Below are positions 36,200 to 49,318 of a DNA stretch of 64,000 bases, one piece after another. The stretch covers positions 22,018,711 to 22,082,710 of the forward strand of contig OY821741.1 of the NCBI GenBank assembly GCA_963682055.1. Reading direction: 5' to 3'. Made by a program: the position numbers and the translations under genes. Within the stretch, counting starts at the first letter, position 1. Each line of letters begins with the position of its first letter. A model generated the notes under the pieces. It searched no databases, was not told where the DNA came from, and was given only the letters and a program-made list of their open reading frames with translations. The DNA comes from Primula veris. Taxonomy: Eukaryota; Streptophyta; Magnoliopsida; Ericales; Primulaceae.

Positions 36200-37250
36200 T
36201 ACATATCAAAAATCATAGCACTCTTTCTTTATATAATAGAGTCTATGAGTTTATCGGTAGAAAACCTTAGTTTATGATCTAAGACAACTCCTAAAAGTAG
36301 AGATCAAGTAAACTATAAATGACCTACAACAAAAAGTAATTAAATATTAATAGAGATAATGTTTTAGAGAGATTGATAATTATGTAAACCAGTAAATGAT
36401 TCTCTAGATAATGAAATAATACAATTTAAACATTCTATTTTAATAAAAATACGAAGAGATTGAGGTGGTTACTTTTAAAATACTTGCAGTTGGTAATGTT
36501 AAAAGGGAATATTATGCTAATATAGACCTTACTTCTCGAAAAGGCTTGGTAATGTTATGATATATTATAATACTCAATTTCTAGACTTTAGCACATATTT
36601 GTACGATAATACGGTGGGATAGCATATTACTAAAAGTTCTACCGGTAAATATCTCTCTTTTCTCCATGTCCATGTCTGATGTCACCATATATTCACCAAA
36701 ATGTCATTAATTACTTTTTTTATACTGTAGCTATTTGTACAATATTAAACTTTTTTTAATCTAATAATGTCACAAAAATAAAATTTTGTAAAATTTTCAT
36801 AATCCATCATAATTTCACAAAAATGCAACCTGTGTGGTTTACTAACAACAATGTGTCACTTGGTAATATATTATTTCCATTTTCTTTTTGTGTAAAAATT
36901 AATATGCTCACACACATGGCCATACGTAAAAATAAAATAAAAAAAATCTTACCACCGTGAAAAAATAAATTTATTTATTTAGAAATTTTATGTGAAAATG
37001 GCTTCAAACCGGGTGTTCTAATTTTAGAAGTTTTGTTAAGATTATATATAATAATTTGAAAAATAAATAAATATATAGACAATGTACATTTTAGATGATT
37101 TGCTTAGAGAAAATCTGTAAAGTAGGTGTATTTGAATGATATGCTGTAAAGTTATGTGTTAAAAAAGAATATGTAAAATATAAAAGAGAACTTTCATAGT
37201 TTTAAAATAGAAAAATGTTTTTACTCACACATTTTTCATATCCAAAAAAT
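36200..37250. other. Gene-free AT-rich stretch
   Basis: No coding region, RNA gene or element terminus recognised. Confidence 0.45.
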
Positions 37251-37254
37251 CAAG

Positions 37255-38465
37255 GGTAAATTTTGGATTTGATACCTATCTATAACTTAATTAAGGATTG
37301 AACCATAAAAATAAAACTAATTAAGAATTGATCCACTTGGTGACATCATTAAAAAAAAATTGCTGACATCGTAAAAAACAATTAAAAAATAAAAACTGAA
37401 ACTTTCTCTCTCTCTTTCTCTCTCTCCTCTCTATCTCCTCTCTCTCTCTCCGAAAAAACGTCTTTGGACTGTGTTCTCTCTTTAAACCGCCAACAAATCC
37501 CGCCATCAGACTGTATTCTCTCTCTTCGTTGATTTCAGAAAATAATATGGTGAAGGTAATATTATTCAGAAAATATTATTCAGACTGTCTGAAATATGCT
37601 GTTTTTTTAAAACAGTCTGAATATAAGAAATATGAACTCTTGAATACAATAACTCAAACTGTTTTAAATTTAAAACAGTCTGAATACAAGAAAAAACAGT
37701 ATGAACTCTTAAAATTTAATAATAAACGCAATTGATCTCTAAAAACTAAACAAAAACATGCATTGTGTTATAGAAAACAGTCTGAGTTATTATATAACAA
37801 GAATACAATAACTCAGACTGTTTATAATAACTCAGACTGTTTTCTGTAACTCTTGAATAAAATAGCTCAGACTGTTTTTTAAAACAGTGTGAATACAAGA
37901 AAAAAGAGTATAAACTATTGAATTTTAATAATAAACGCAATTGATCTCTAAAAACCTAACAAAAACATGTATTGTGTTACAGAAAACAGAGTTATTATAT
38001 AACAAGAATAGAATAGATCATACTGTTTATAATAACTCATATTGTTTTCTGTAACTCTTGAATACAATAGCTCAAATTGTTTTTTAAAACAGTCTGAATA
38101 CAAGAAAAAACAGTATGAACTCTTAAATTTTAATAATACAAAATCATACATTATGTTACAGAACAGTCTGATTTATTATAATAAATCTCTAAACCTAAAC
38201 TGAGCTAGCAATTTGAGCTAAACTCAGCAAGAAAAACGGAGTTAGTAATAAAAAATAGTCTGAAGGTTCTAGAGAGAGAAAGAACCCGTCCGTCGGAGAT
38301 AGATAGAACAATTTGAAAAAATTCGTTCAGTGAGAGATATACAACTGATAGTTTTAAAAAATAGAATATATATATTATATATAGTGGACCCATCCTTAAT
38401 TAGTTTCAGAAATAATTGACCAATGCTTAAATAAATTTTATAGCCGCACCAATCTTTAAATACTT
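37255..38465. mobile_element. Foldback-like element D (variant interior)
   Basis: Left terminus at 37257-37340 (GTAAATTTTGGATTTGATAC, TAACTTAATTAAGGATTG, AACTAATTAAGAATTGATCC) and right terminus at 38385-38455 (CCTTAATTAGTTTCAGAAAT, ATTTTATAG) are inverted copies and match those of elements A to C. The interior has CT-rich sequence and then AACAGTCTGAATAC/AACTCAGACTGTTTT repeats instead of the ATTTTAAAAACA minisatellite. No transposase is encoded. Confidence 0.55.
37682..38150. repeat. Tandem ~205-bp repeat inside element D
   Basis: Units start with GAATACAAGAAAAAACAGTA at 37682, 37891 and 38096 (periods 209 and 205; the third is partial). Each carries CAGTCTGA in one orientation and TCAGACTG in the other, so each can form hairpins. 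Confidence 0.8.
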
Positions 38466-38573
38466 TTATTTTCATGCTCTAATCCTTAATTTTTTCTCAA
38501 AAAGAAAAAGAGACCCACATTACATGGCATATCCACCTCATCAAAAGTTTTGATTTTTATTAATATTAAATTT

Positions 38574-38765
38574 AACAATTTTTTGTTTTTAATTAATATT
38601 TAAATTTAGGATAGATTCAACTAGAGTTCTATTATATTTTTATTTGGGCTTTTAGTGGGTTGTATTTTTAGATAGAACAATTTTTTTATTTTTAATTATT
38701 ATTTAAGTTTAGGATAGAATCAACCAGGGTTCTAATATATTTTTATTTGAGTTTTTAGTAGGTTG
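38574..38765. repeat. Tandem duplication (~103-bp period)
   Basis: Two copies starting AACAATTTTTT, each followed by TTTAGGATAGA, TCAAC and TAGGTTG/TGGGTTG. AT-rich and non-coding, in the far upstream region of the CDT1 gene. Confidence 0.7.
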
Positions 38766-39127
38766 GGTTTTAATTACGTAGCGTGACTTTTACTGCCATC
38801 TTCTAATTTTTTTTTATTCAAACGTTAATGTCAAAATCTGACAACAAGTTTTTTAATAGAAATATAAATAAACGATATGTATAAATGAATAAATAGAAGA
38901 ATTAATATAATAATTAGTGTTGAGAATGACATGACTATTTTTTCTTACTAGTTGTGTTATTTTTTTTTTGATACGTGTTCAACAAAAATGAGTATGATTA
39001 TTTTATGTGATCGGATAGAATTTTTTTAGATAAATTTGATAGGTTGCTATATCATGGGGGGTTTCTTTAAAAAATATGAGGTGCAAATGTTTGAAAGGGT
39101 GATGTTATTTTATTTTAATTTTATAAA

Positions 39128-39175
39128 TGGGCTTTTATTGTTTATTGGGCCTGTCGTGGGCTAAAAAGTAACGGT
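39128..39175 (+). promoter_or_regulatory. Site II (TGGGCY) cluster, CDT1 promoter
   Basis: TGGGCT at 39128-39133, TGGGCC at 39146-39151 and TGGGCT at 39157-39162, followed by TAACGGTC. Site II elements are known from promoters of plant genes active in dividing cells, which fits a replication-licensing gene. A CT-rich stretch at 39205-39240 and a TA run follow; the start of transcription is probably near there. The function is inferred from motif and position. Confidence 0.5.
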
Positions 39176-39303
39176 CATATCTCACACCCTCTTTTCTTCA
39201 AACAACAACTCTCCCTCCCTCTTTCTCTCTCTCTCTCTCTCCGGGCAAACAGACCATCACACTGACTATATATATATATATATTTTACAACACAATATTT
39301 TCT

Positions 39304-40747
39304 GTAAGTCTTTTTTAACTCATCATTTAGTCTATATTTTTGTTATTTTACATCTGAATTTCTGCTTCTTTTTTTTTTCTATTCTAATTCAATTTCTTAT
39401 CTAAATTCTAATGTCTAGGTCAAGTCCTTTTTATTTGTCTCCTTTTTTTTTGCAAATTGACCCTTATATTTCTTGTTTTTTCGTCTCAAATTTTTAGTGT
39501 TTTGTTATCTTATCTTATTGAGCCCAAAGTTTATTGGTATCTCACTTTTGAATAGCTTTTGCTTTCTGTTAGGCAATTATATTAATAGCTAAAATAGGTT
39601 AACTCTTGGTAAATATGTTAGATCAGCTCACCATTTATTCCATTTTTTTGTTTGTTATATCAAAATTTTAGCTTTTCCGTTGTAGTTCATTTGTTATCGA
39701 ATCTCTAGGTCAAGTATTGCCTTTTTTTTTTTTGTGTATGCAGATACCCCCATAAAATCTCTTGTTTTAGGTCTAATGTTATATGTTGGTGCATTAGTTG
39801 TTCAGCAAAGTTGTCTTCTTGCTAGAATTATAGATATGCTTTGTAAATAGTGTCTTATTATTGAGTTAAATATATGTTCTTTTATTTAACTTCTCTTAGT
39901 GTTAAAATTTCTCATTTTATTAGGGAATTAAACTTATAGCAGAAAAAAAGTGTTTTTGTGTCCTTACTCTAATAGCTTCTGATTAGTACTTTTGTAACCT
40001 ATGGTTTGTTTGGTTGCAGATTTCAAGAAAATAGTCTGGCTCTTTTTTGGCCTAAAAACTTGGTACATTCAGCTTAAAACTTCGTATTTAAACTAAATTG
40101 CCAACAAAACTGAAGATGCAACTAGACAAGACCCTTAACATGGGTAACTTAACACCCTTTCGATGGTGTTATCCTATAGTATATATTTTGTCTACATTTT
40201 GGTCTATAGGGGTACACAAAGGTCTTTTGTTATATATCACCATATTACATTTGCCAAATTTGGAAAAAATTCTCTCGTGTTTTGTAATGGTATCTTAAGA
40301 TTGAGTTAAAGATATTTTCTTTTATTCAACTTCTCTATTACAGTTTTTGGTGACATTACAATTGAAATTTCTCATTTATTGGGGAATTAAATTTATAGCA
40401 GAAAGGGTTTCTGTGTGCCCTTACTCTAATAGCTTCTGTTTAGAACATACATAACCTAGGGTTTGTTTGGTTGCAGACTGCAAGAAAATAAGTTGGTTTT
40501 TTGTAGCCTAAAAAACTTGGTACATTCAGCCTGAAACTCTGTATTTAAACTAAATGCCTACGAAACTGAGATTAAAAGATGCAGCTAGAGATGACCTTAA
40601 CATTGGTAACTTAACACCCTTTAGATGGTGATTTCCAATAGTATTTATTTTGGTCTATGGGGGTACATAAAGGTCTTTTTCATACCACCCTTTTGGCATT
40701 GTGGAAAACTTATCGCTTATTATCTTTTGATTCTTGTTAACCTTTAG
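39304..40747 (+). other. Probable 5' UTR intron of CDT1 with a ~440-bp duplication
   Basis: A GTAAGT donor at 39304 and a TTTAG acceptor at 40747, six bases before the start codon, suggest an intron in the leader. Inside it, 39842-40235 and 40280-40690 are diverged direct copies (CCTTACTCTAATAGCTTCTG, GTTTGTTTGGTTGCAGA, CTTGGTACATTCAGC, GGTAACTTAACACCCTTT). Each copy carries its own TTGCAG acceptor-like site, so alternative leader splicing is possible. Confidence 0.5.
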
Positions 40748-40752
40748 GAAGC

Positions 40753-43700
40753 ATGGAGGAAAGGAAATGCGAGAAAATGATGCAAAAAGCTGTCAAAAGT
40801 GATTGTCAGGATGTCCAACACGAAAAACCGAGCTCTGTCTCTCTACATTCACAAAATATGGATGGGAGGGCTGCTGTAGATACTAAAATTGCAGCTCCAA
40901 CTCCAGAAAAGGCAAATGAATCTCTTCGGAACATTTACAAGGATGAAACAACTGAACTTCCAGAGAAGTTGGTTCCAACAGATGCATTTCGTATCATATA
41001 ATGTTCCTCCGAAAAATATTTTGGAGTATAAAAGTCTAATTTTATCCATTTTTGCAGTTACAAGGTTGTTGCAGAAATATTTAATCATATGACTTGTTCA
41101 TTGAGGTTTCTCGCTCTGCGCAAGAAGTTGCCTGTTTTTGAAAGCATCTCCAGACAGGTTGAAATACTGTCAGGAAGGTAATTTTGACTGCATTTTATCT
41201 TGCGAATTGTTATAGTTATGTAATATTCTTAGCACTCAATATTTTCTGTTTCTGAGTTTTGGGAGTGCTTGTCATTTGTTTAAGCTTTCTCTATTATAGT
41301 TTCATTTCATTTTATCGGATGTATGGGAGCTGTAATTTTTTGACATGTGGCTAAAGTGAAGTTTCTGCATGTTAAGCTCTTCCATTTGGCAATGAGCTTA
41401 TTCATAAAGCGCGATATAAAGCACGGGGTTTTCCTCCATTTTTTGTTTATCGTTTCATGGCCTGTGACAATGAATTTTAGAAGAACAATCTATGGGCCTA
41501 GACTCATAAGTCATACTTACGTTGTGAATAAATGGGATGCTTTTTTATTACATATTTAGAGAGTTGGACATTGTCAGTTAACCTTTAAGAGAATGTTTAG
41601 GATATCTCGATTTGAGCAACCTGACATTGTTTCATAATCCTGCCACAGTTTCTAACCTTAAACTTCCTTCAAAATATATCCATAGAGATCTTTAACCCCC
41701 AAGTATTAGACTAACTTTGTATGAGAAACTAACAAGTTTATGCTGGCTATTTCTTATATTTTATAAAGTTCTATGATTCTATCAAGCAAATGAAGCTTCC
41801 CCCGTAAACTTAGCTATAATCAGAATCTAACTTGAATGTATTTTTGCAGAAAATTCTCCTGCAAGCATCTCTCACAGATAAAATACGTACTTCCTGAAGC
41901 CATACATACTGAAAAAATTCTCGTGCATGACCAAAAGACCTTGTGCATGAAGCCTGATATTAAAATTACTTTGTCATTTAATATCATAGAAGGCCATCAG
42001 GAACAATCGTCTTATATGGCTTTGCACCAACTGTTTACATCTAGGCTCTTAGACATGGCTTCCAAGATTCCGATGGTAATGATTGTGAGTTTAACAAAAC
42101 CATATTGGCATAATTGTGAGTTTCCATATCGTAGAAGGAATTTCTTTTGCTTTCAGCAAATAAATGCTCATCTGCTGTAGGCAAGAGTTCTGCTTATTAT
42201 AAAGTGGATACTAGGAGTTCCGAGTAGCAAATCAGATTAGGAAAAAGTTGGTTAGGTGTTTGACTGTTACAATTTACAGTCGACAAAGACAACAGATTAT
42301 AGCACCCAGTATGGTTTACTTATTCCATTCAGTTACCTTAACTTTAAGGTTCTTGAGAGATTTTCGAAGAAAACACCCACTCCATCACCTTCCCTATTGT
42401 TTCCCCATTCATGCATTTCACAGAAATGGTTCATTATTTGAGTAACCAAAAGTGGATCCTTAAAATTAAATATCTCACTTTTACAGGGACACCGACATAG
42501 TTATGTGTGGAATGATATAGTAACAAAAGAAGATCATTGATGATAGAGAAAAAGAGTAATATTATTATACAATAGAGAAGTTGAGAGAATCTATTTGTGT
42601 AAACATGAAGTGATTGTGTACAATTGTACTTTTACCACAAAATTAGGTGATTCATAGTGGGGACGCTGTCATAGGTGCTAAGGGACGTTAAGATCATTTT
42701 ACTTTTGTTCTCTCATTCACATGTAGCATGACTAGACAACAATATTGCTTGGCCTTGGATCACGTGATTCTATTTCTTACTACCAGTCTAATATTCTGTT
42801 CAAGTTGATATTTTATACTTTTGACATAAGCTGATGGTTTTGTTAAACTAACAAACTGTTTGATTTTTGATTAGGTATGTGAAATTCCAGGGGCTGAAAT
42901 GCCGGAGCCATTTAACCAGAGATTCAATGGCATCAGTAAAGATGCATTGCCTGTGAATCACTCAACAGGATTTCGTAACTGTTCTCCACAAAACGGGCTT
43001 CTTTCTAACTCCACCCATTTAAGTCCATCTTTTAATGAATGTTTTTCCAAAAGAATGGCTGAAGAATCTGAATATAAAACTCCTCTTTTAACCTCTCCAA
43101 TTATTACGACAAGCTCTAGTCATAAAGTCTCCACAGACCTACATACTAAAAGCGTTACAAATACTGCTTGCGAGACCACTCCTCTGAAGGTAGAAGTAGA
43201 TTCTAGCGATTTGACACTACAAACACCTGCACAATTGACGCCGCAAAGATCTGTTCCTAGTTGTGATAACAAGGTTAAAAATATGACAAACCAAATTGTC
43301 ACCCCGTATTCTGCTAAGAGATCTTTGGATTTCTGTATAACCGAAAGCGAAGAAAATGCTTCACATTCAGTCTCAGATGAGATCGGCGGTTTAAAATCTC
43401 TGGACCACTTACTTCATCAAAGTATTGTAAAGAAAGGAATTATAGAGGAAAAATATATCTCCAAAGCAGATGTCCTTCTTGATAAGGTAAGAATTATAAC
43501 TTAAATTTGTTATCTAACAATTACACATTAAAGTAGACTGGGCTTGGTTGGTTGGCCTTAATTTTACTTTAAAAGAGCGAAAACTTAAATGGTGTCTACT
43601 GAGAACAAATTTATTTTTACTCAGAAGTACGTTTTTCCACATCCATCAAAAAGTTTACTTTTCTACTTTTAAGGTATAACCAAACAAGTTCTGTATAGGT

Positions 43701-45028
43701 TCTTACATAATCTAATTTGCTGCTGATAGGGGGAGAAGAGTCGGTGCAGTAGTAAAAATCTCAACACAAACCAAAATATGCCAGCTGGATTGAACGATCT
43801 TATTGCTTCAATTCACCATATCTTCAAGTCTATCAATTGCTCTGCAATAACGAAAGATGAGCTGATATATAAGATAATGATTCAAAATTGTGAGATTGTA
43901 GAAAGAAGTAAGTATAAATTGTTTTTCTTTCGCATCGTTGTTTTTCATTATAATAATAATTATTATAATACATTTTTCTTTTTGGAAACTCATTCAATAT
44001 TTATTCAACTCCTAAGCGATGGATACATATTTTTTATTGTAATGTAGAAGAGGTTGAGGAACAGATTGGGGTTCTTGAAAGATTAATTCCGGACTGGATT
44101 TGCAGCAAGTTGGTGCATGGTGGAGACGTGATGTACAAGTGCGTTTTTCCCTTCTTTAGTAACAATGTGCATACTCTACTACTAGTTCGTAGGTGTCAAT
44201 TAGTTATTGCTTAAAGGTTTACCTGTTTCACTGGCCACAATAAATTTTTGAACTGAATCCATGCCGTGATTTCAGTAGGCATTTCACACAGCAAACCCAT
44301 TAGTAAAGGAAAATATATTTTTTCTCTAAGTACTTGTGTAATTAGAAGCTACATTAGTCATGCCTTCAATGTACTCGCTTCGTGCTTACATATTGTTACC
44401 TCTAGCAACTACATATGTATTCTGGGAATAGTCCTTCAACTAAGGACTTTTTTGGTTTGTATCTTATCATAGAAAGTAAACTTTTTTAGTGGAGATGAAA
44501 AAAATGTACTTTTGGGGGATACTTGTAATTATGTTAGTGATTATTTAAACAGCACTTTATAGATATATATTTGGTAAAATCTGTGTTTTTTAATTTTCAC
44601 TCGGAAAGTACCAAGCTACTGATACCACTGGCATATCAAAGCTTTCAACATACTTTAGTTAATATGAAATGCTAATTTTGTCCAAAAAATATTATGATTC
44701 ATTGAGAGAATAATGCTTTTGAAGAAATGGATGGAATAGAAAAAACAAATGTTTTAGTTTCACTTTTAGAAAAGTAATGCTCTGACAACAAAATACACAC
44801 ACCATGTAATACTTGCATCATTAGAAAAACATGTAGCTACTGAAACTGCATGTCTGAGTTTTCAATCTATTTGGTCCTTTTCTATTCCCTAATTTTTGCT
44901 ATATGGCTGACCATCTGTTGACATTGTGCATTTGCAGGATCAAGAAACAGGTGGATCCAAGTTCAGTGTGTAGCAAACTTTATGAGGAAATGACAGCAAT
45001 GGCTGAGGTTAGTATCATTGAACCGTAA
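40753..45028 (+). CDS. CDT1: DNA replication licensing factor CDT1
   Basis: Seven exons: 40753-40967, 41058-41177, 41850-42075, 42875-43486, 43730-43907, 44048-44138 and 44938-45028; all GT-AG with matching phases, 510 aa. The N-terminus has APTPEKANES; the CDT1 fold runs from about 68 to 200 (LPENYKVVAEIFNHM, LSQIKYVLPEA, KILVHDQKTLCMKPDI, MPEPFNQRF); the middle is Ser/Thr-rich with several S/T-P sites (LTSP, TPAQLTPQR, VTPYSAKR) that may be kinase targets; the C-terminal winged helix is at about 400-485 (IFKSINCSAITKDELIYKI, EEQIGVLERLIPDW). CDT1 loads MCM helicase with CDC6 and ORC at origins in the nucleus. The N-terminus is short (about 70 aa) and shows no clear PIP box. The end may instead splice at 45007; I took the read-through to TAA. 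Confidence 0.88.
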
Positions 45029-47234
45029 AGCTTTTATATTAAAGTCACAATTTTAATGTAAAACTCGAAACGCCAGAGCTAATATCCACACTTCTTGTTT
45101 TTATGATTGTAAAAGTTGCATGATGAAAATGTGTGGATATGAAGAGGGTTTACAGAATCTTTACTGTTATGAAATGAGCATCCTTGATCAATCACCTCTT
45201 GTTTTCCTACCATCTTATATCAAATACGATCAGTAGGAGATCGTTAACTAGAAAATTAACGAAGTCGCCTATTTATACGAAGGTCTGAAATCAGAATGGA
45301 GAGAGACGTCCAGGCGGATGAAATTGACGCAAAATCATTTTGCTCCTTCGATTGCCCATCTGAACCCTCATCTTGGAAAGCAAGGATAACCATGCCTATT
45401 TTATTGCGACTCTTTCGTTCTTCGAGCGTTTTTTCTCTCTCCACATTGTAACAATTTATTTATCAGTTATATAAAAACTTGGAAACATTTGTACAAACAG
45501 CTCTATTAACTATCTTTTTAAATTTTTAGTTTTGTACTTTTTTAATTAATGGAACCTAATCACTTGAACATCTAGATCTTCTTGCATGAAAAGTTGTGCA
45601 ACAGATACTTGATTACTGCTGTTCTAATTTTTTCATAGCAATACTCGTTGCTTAATAAAGTGTCTCGGTGATGAGATTCCGATAACCTGAGACCTTCAAT
45701 TTTTTTGCCCAAGATCGAACTGTCAGTTTGTCAGGAAACCTATAACTATTTTCTGTATGCAACGTCCATTATTTTTTATCTTTTGTATGTATTCTCTTAT
45801 TGGTATCAGACTGTTTGAAATTGTATTTAACAGGAAAAGCACAATAATATGAGCTGAAAAATGTAAGTGATATATGTGAATGCACAACTTGGATAGTGTA
45901 TACTGATTTGAAAATAATTTAAACTATATAACCTGTAGAAAATTATTTCTCAGTTTGGAATCGTCCACTTGTTTGATCTGCATCTTCTGACTTCTAATAT
46001 GCCGGTAACAGTAATATATTTTGCAAGTTAAATCTTGAATCGAGACTAATTTGACCTTCCAAGTAAAATCAAATAAAAGATGAAATCTTAAAAGTTCATG
46101 CATATTCTAGTTCTTCTGCTATGTCGATAACTAAAATCAGGAAAACTCTACAAGATATTCTTTGAAAAAAAACTAACTCAGATATAGCAGAGTTCGAAAT
46201 TCTCCTCTCCTTGAGTCGAAACAAGAACGAATAGAGAAGCACTACAGTTTTCACTAAAAAGGGAGGAACCTCTTTACAAAAAGTTCTAATTTACAGCTGA
46301 CTTAGTTAAACCCATGCGTGTTGTTCGAGTAATCAATTGTTGAATTAAAACACACATCACCGGTGCAACCACAAGAGGAAAACCCCTTAACAAAATTTTC
46401 TACCTCGATCTATTCGTAAATATCTTTGTCAAACACCGGACTTATACTTTACATCAAAAGAGGTTCTGAAATTCCCTGCAGATGAGAGAGGACAAAGTTC
46501 GGGTGCTCATAACATTTCCAAACAAGAAATCTTCGATACATAGATGAGAGGCCCCCCTTCATTTTTTATATTTGAAATTCTGGTTTTCAGTTGTTTAACT
46601 ACAATATTTCGGGTTGTTACTTTGTTGGTTTACTGTTAGAGATGTTACAAGGGAACTTCTCTCAGTAAATAGTGAACTAGTTAAGAAAAGCAAAGTTCTT
46701 TGGAGGTTTGATCAATTGAAAACTTAGGCAATGTTTACGTATAGATGATTGATCTAATCTTGTATATATGCATTATGCGATGGTGTTCGTTAGTATTATC
46801 AGACACAATTAGTAAAAGTAAACAACTAAACGGCCTTCGTCATTTCTTATAATCAATAGGTTAGCACATACACAATTCAGACATGTTTTAGGGAGCAACC
46901 CAATCTAGATGGAGAAAAAAAACAACGTTTTGGTCTGAAAATTACAGAAAATTTAAATCTTTAAGTATGTAGCGACCTCGTTCTACGGTTAACTGGGGTT
47001 TCGTTTTTTTGGGCAAGTATTTGGGGTCCCCTTTTTCCGTATGATTTTTGTTGGTATGAGGGAAAAAAAAAAATTAGGGCGCAAAAAGAAAATTCGTAAT
47101 TTAGGGGTCAATAACTCTAGGGCCACCCATGGGCCGCCTGACTCTAATAAAACAAGTTTTCAACATGCCAAAAACTGGATTAGAACTTTAAATGACTAGT
47201 TAAGCAATATGAGGGTACTATGATGATTATGAAG
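45029..47234. other. Intergenic region downstream of CDT1
   Basis: Begins with probable 3' UTR (or a further CDT1 intron if 45007 is a donor). No other coding region, RNA gene or mobile-element terminus is recognised. Confidence 0.4.
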
Positions 47235-47239
47235 TTGAG

Positions 47240-49313
47240 TGTCACGCCCGAATTTACAGAAAATCGGAAGCGCGATTAAAATAAAAATATGTAAAGGAAA
47301 ATACTGAAAAGAACAAACTTTCGAAAAAAACACTGCTCATGCATATATTACACAAAATAGTACAATATCGATACGTTTGCTACAAAAATATACATAATAT
47401 ACATCATCCAAAATACACCACAACAAACTAACTCGGCGTCGAGTACCTATATTACGCCTGCAACCCAAAATACTGCAACCCAAAACACTAACTTCTCGCA
47501 TATGACCATGAGCTCAAACTGTTCGGGAAAACATGTACATCTGACTCTCCGCCTATAAAGCAAATACAACAAAAAAGAAACGGGAAACCACAAAGCAAAG
47601 AGTCAGTCAACTAAACTCGCTACATAAACGTTTAGGCTAAAAAAAAATACAAACTACGAATTATAATATTTATTCTTTCATGTAAAAGGTTCATTTTATT
47701 ACTTCTCCACACCCACGACTCTATTGAACATCAACTATTTACGCCAAGTGGCGTGACTCAACCCACGACTTAAAAGTGTATAAAGTCGGAATCACATAGG
47801 GTGCCGGATCACTCCTCGGATCCACGTAGAATGTTGGATCACTCCTCAGATCAACGTATTGAATAACTACTCATAATATCCATACGCCAATAACACGTAA
47901 TGAATCAGCTACTCGTGATATCCATACGCTCGGTTACTATTCTCGGATACTAAGTTGGCACGTGATCACTAAAAGAAATGTAAAAACCTGACATCAACGA
48001 CAACAACCACCTCTACCTCCAACCACACTTTAGAATCCCCATTTTAGTTCATTTTAAACTATATAAACAGTAAAGTTCTAATACACATTAAAACCAAAAC
48101 AATTACTTACTACTACCACCACAGTAAATAACTTCTTGTTATTTCCTTTTCTCGATACAAATAGAGAGTATTGATAAAATTATACCATTTTTAGGTAAAA
48201 AGCTCGGATTCACCCGCGAATCAATCATGGCTCTACAGCTTTAACTTTGAGCTACCACAATCATTTACTCATCCAAAAACAACACCAGCAAATCAACAAC
48301 AATAAACCAACAACTAGTAATTAGAATACTATTCAATATTTAAAAACAGTTCTAAATAATAAAACATGATGCTACAAACAACTTACAACAAGCTGCGATA
48401 GTGCAAGAATTAATCGATTATCAACTAATCCAAATAACCAAATAGAGCTACCTCAGGCTTTGTATAAACAAACAACATGCTTCTGATACTACTATTCAAG
48501 CCCTCGAAAATAAATTATCAAATTAAAATACAAGTAGTATACTAGCTTTAGGCGAATGGTCACAATAAGATCAACCCAACTTCAGTAAACGAATAACAAA
48601 TTAGAAATTAAAGTACTAATAAACATTTAAAATATAGTTGTAAAAACATAATAGGTCGAATATATATATAAAGCGTAAGCACGTATATAACGGCTTAGGA
48701 AACACCCCTTTCTAGTACCAGAAATGGTATCTCGATTGACGCTAAGAAAGACTACAGTAGACTGAGACGAACAAGCACGAAAAGAGATTAAACGCAAACG
48801 TGTTTAGCCTCAAAATTCAGCTTAAACCTGCGATGACCAAGCTACAAGAAAACGATCCAAATTTGTTACTGAAAAGCGAATTTCAGCCTTTAAAAGGCTC
48901 AGAACAGAACTGAAAAGGAGACAAAAACCAGTGGATATATACCTCAAACTACTCCCATGTGCGTTAGCTTTGCAACGAAGAAGACGGATTGTGTTTGAAA
49001 GAAAATAGGGTTTATGTGAGTTGGATGTGTTTGGTTCTCTTTCCGACATTCACTCCGTTATCTTTCTGAATATATGCATGTTAATGTGTTTGTGTGTGTA
49101 TGCGTGTATCGATGTATGTATATCTATTAAAATAGCTGAAGCGGTGAAAATATAAAAACCAAGTGGACCCCATTGTTTTCTTACTATTGAAGATATCTGC
49201 ATATTTATCTCTTTTGTTTTTATTTTATTTTTGCAATAAGCAATACATATATTTATATATCAACTATTATAATATATATTTATATATATTCTTATAATAT
49301 TCAGGGTGTTACA
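47240..49313 (-). mobile_element. Solo LTR, probably Gypsy type
   Basis: Ends TGTCACGCCCG and GGGTGTTACA (plus view), so the minus strand starts TGTAACACCC, a common start of plant Gypsy LTRs. Flanks TTGAG (47235-47239) and GTGAG (49314-49318) agree at four of five bases as a target duplication. It is 2074 bp with no protein-coding region. The minus orientation is inferred from the terminus and from a leader-like segment near 48960-49050. Confidence 0.7.
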
Positions 49314-49318
49314 GTGAG

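Noticed and set aside
42248..42445. Overlapping frames in CDT1 intron 3 as an extra exon
   Set aside because: They would break the agreed phases of exons 3 and 4 and do not resemble CDT1; the splice from 42075 to 42875 restores the conserved PEPFN block.
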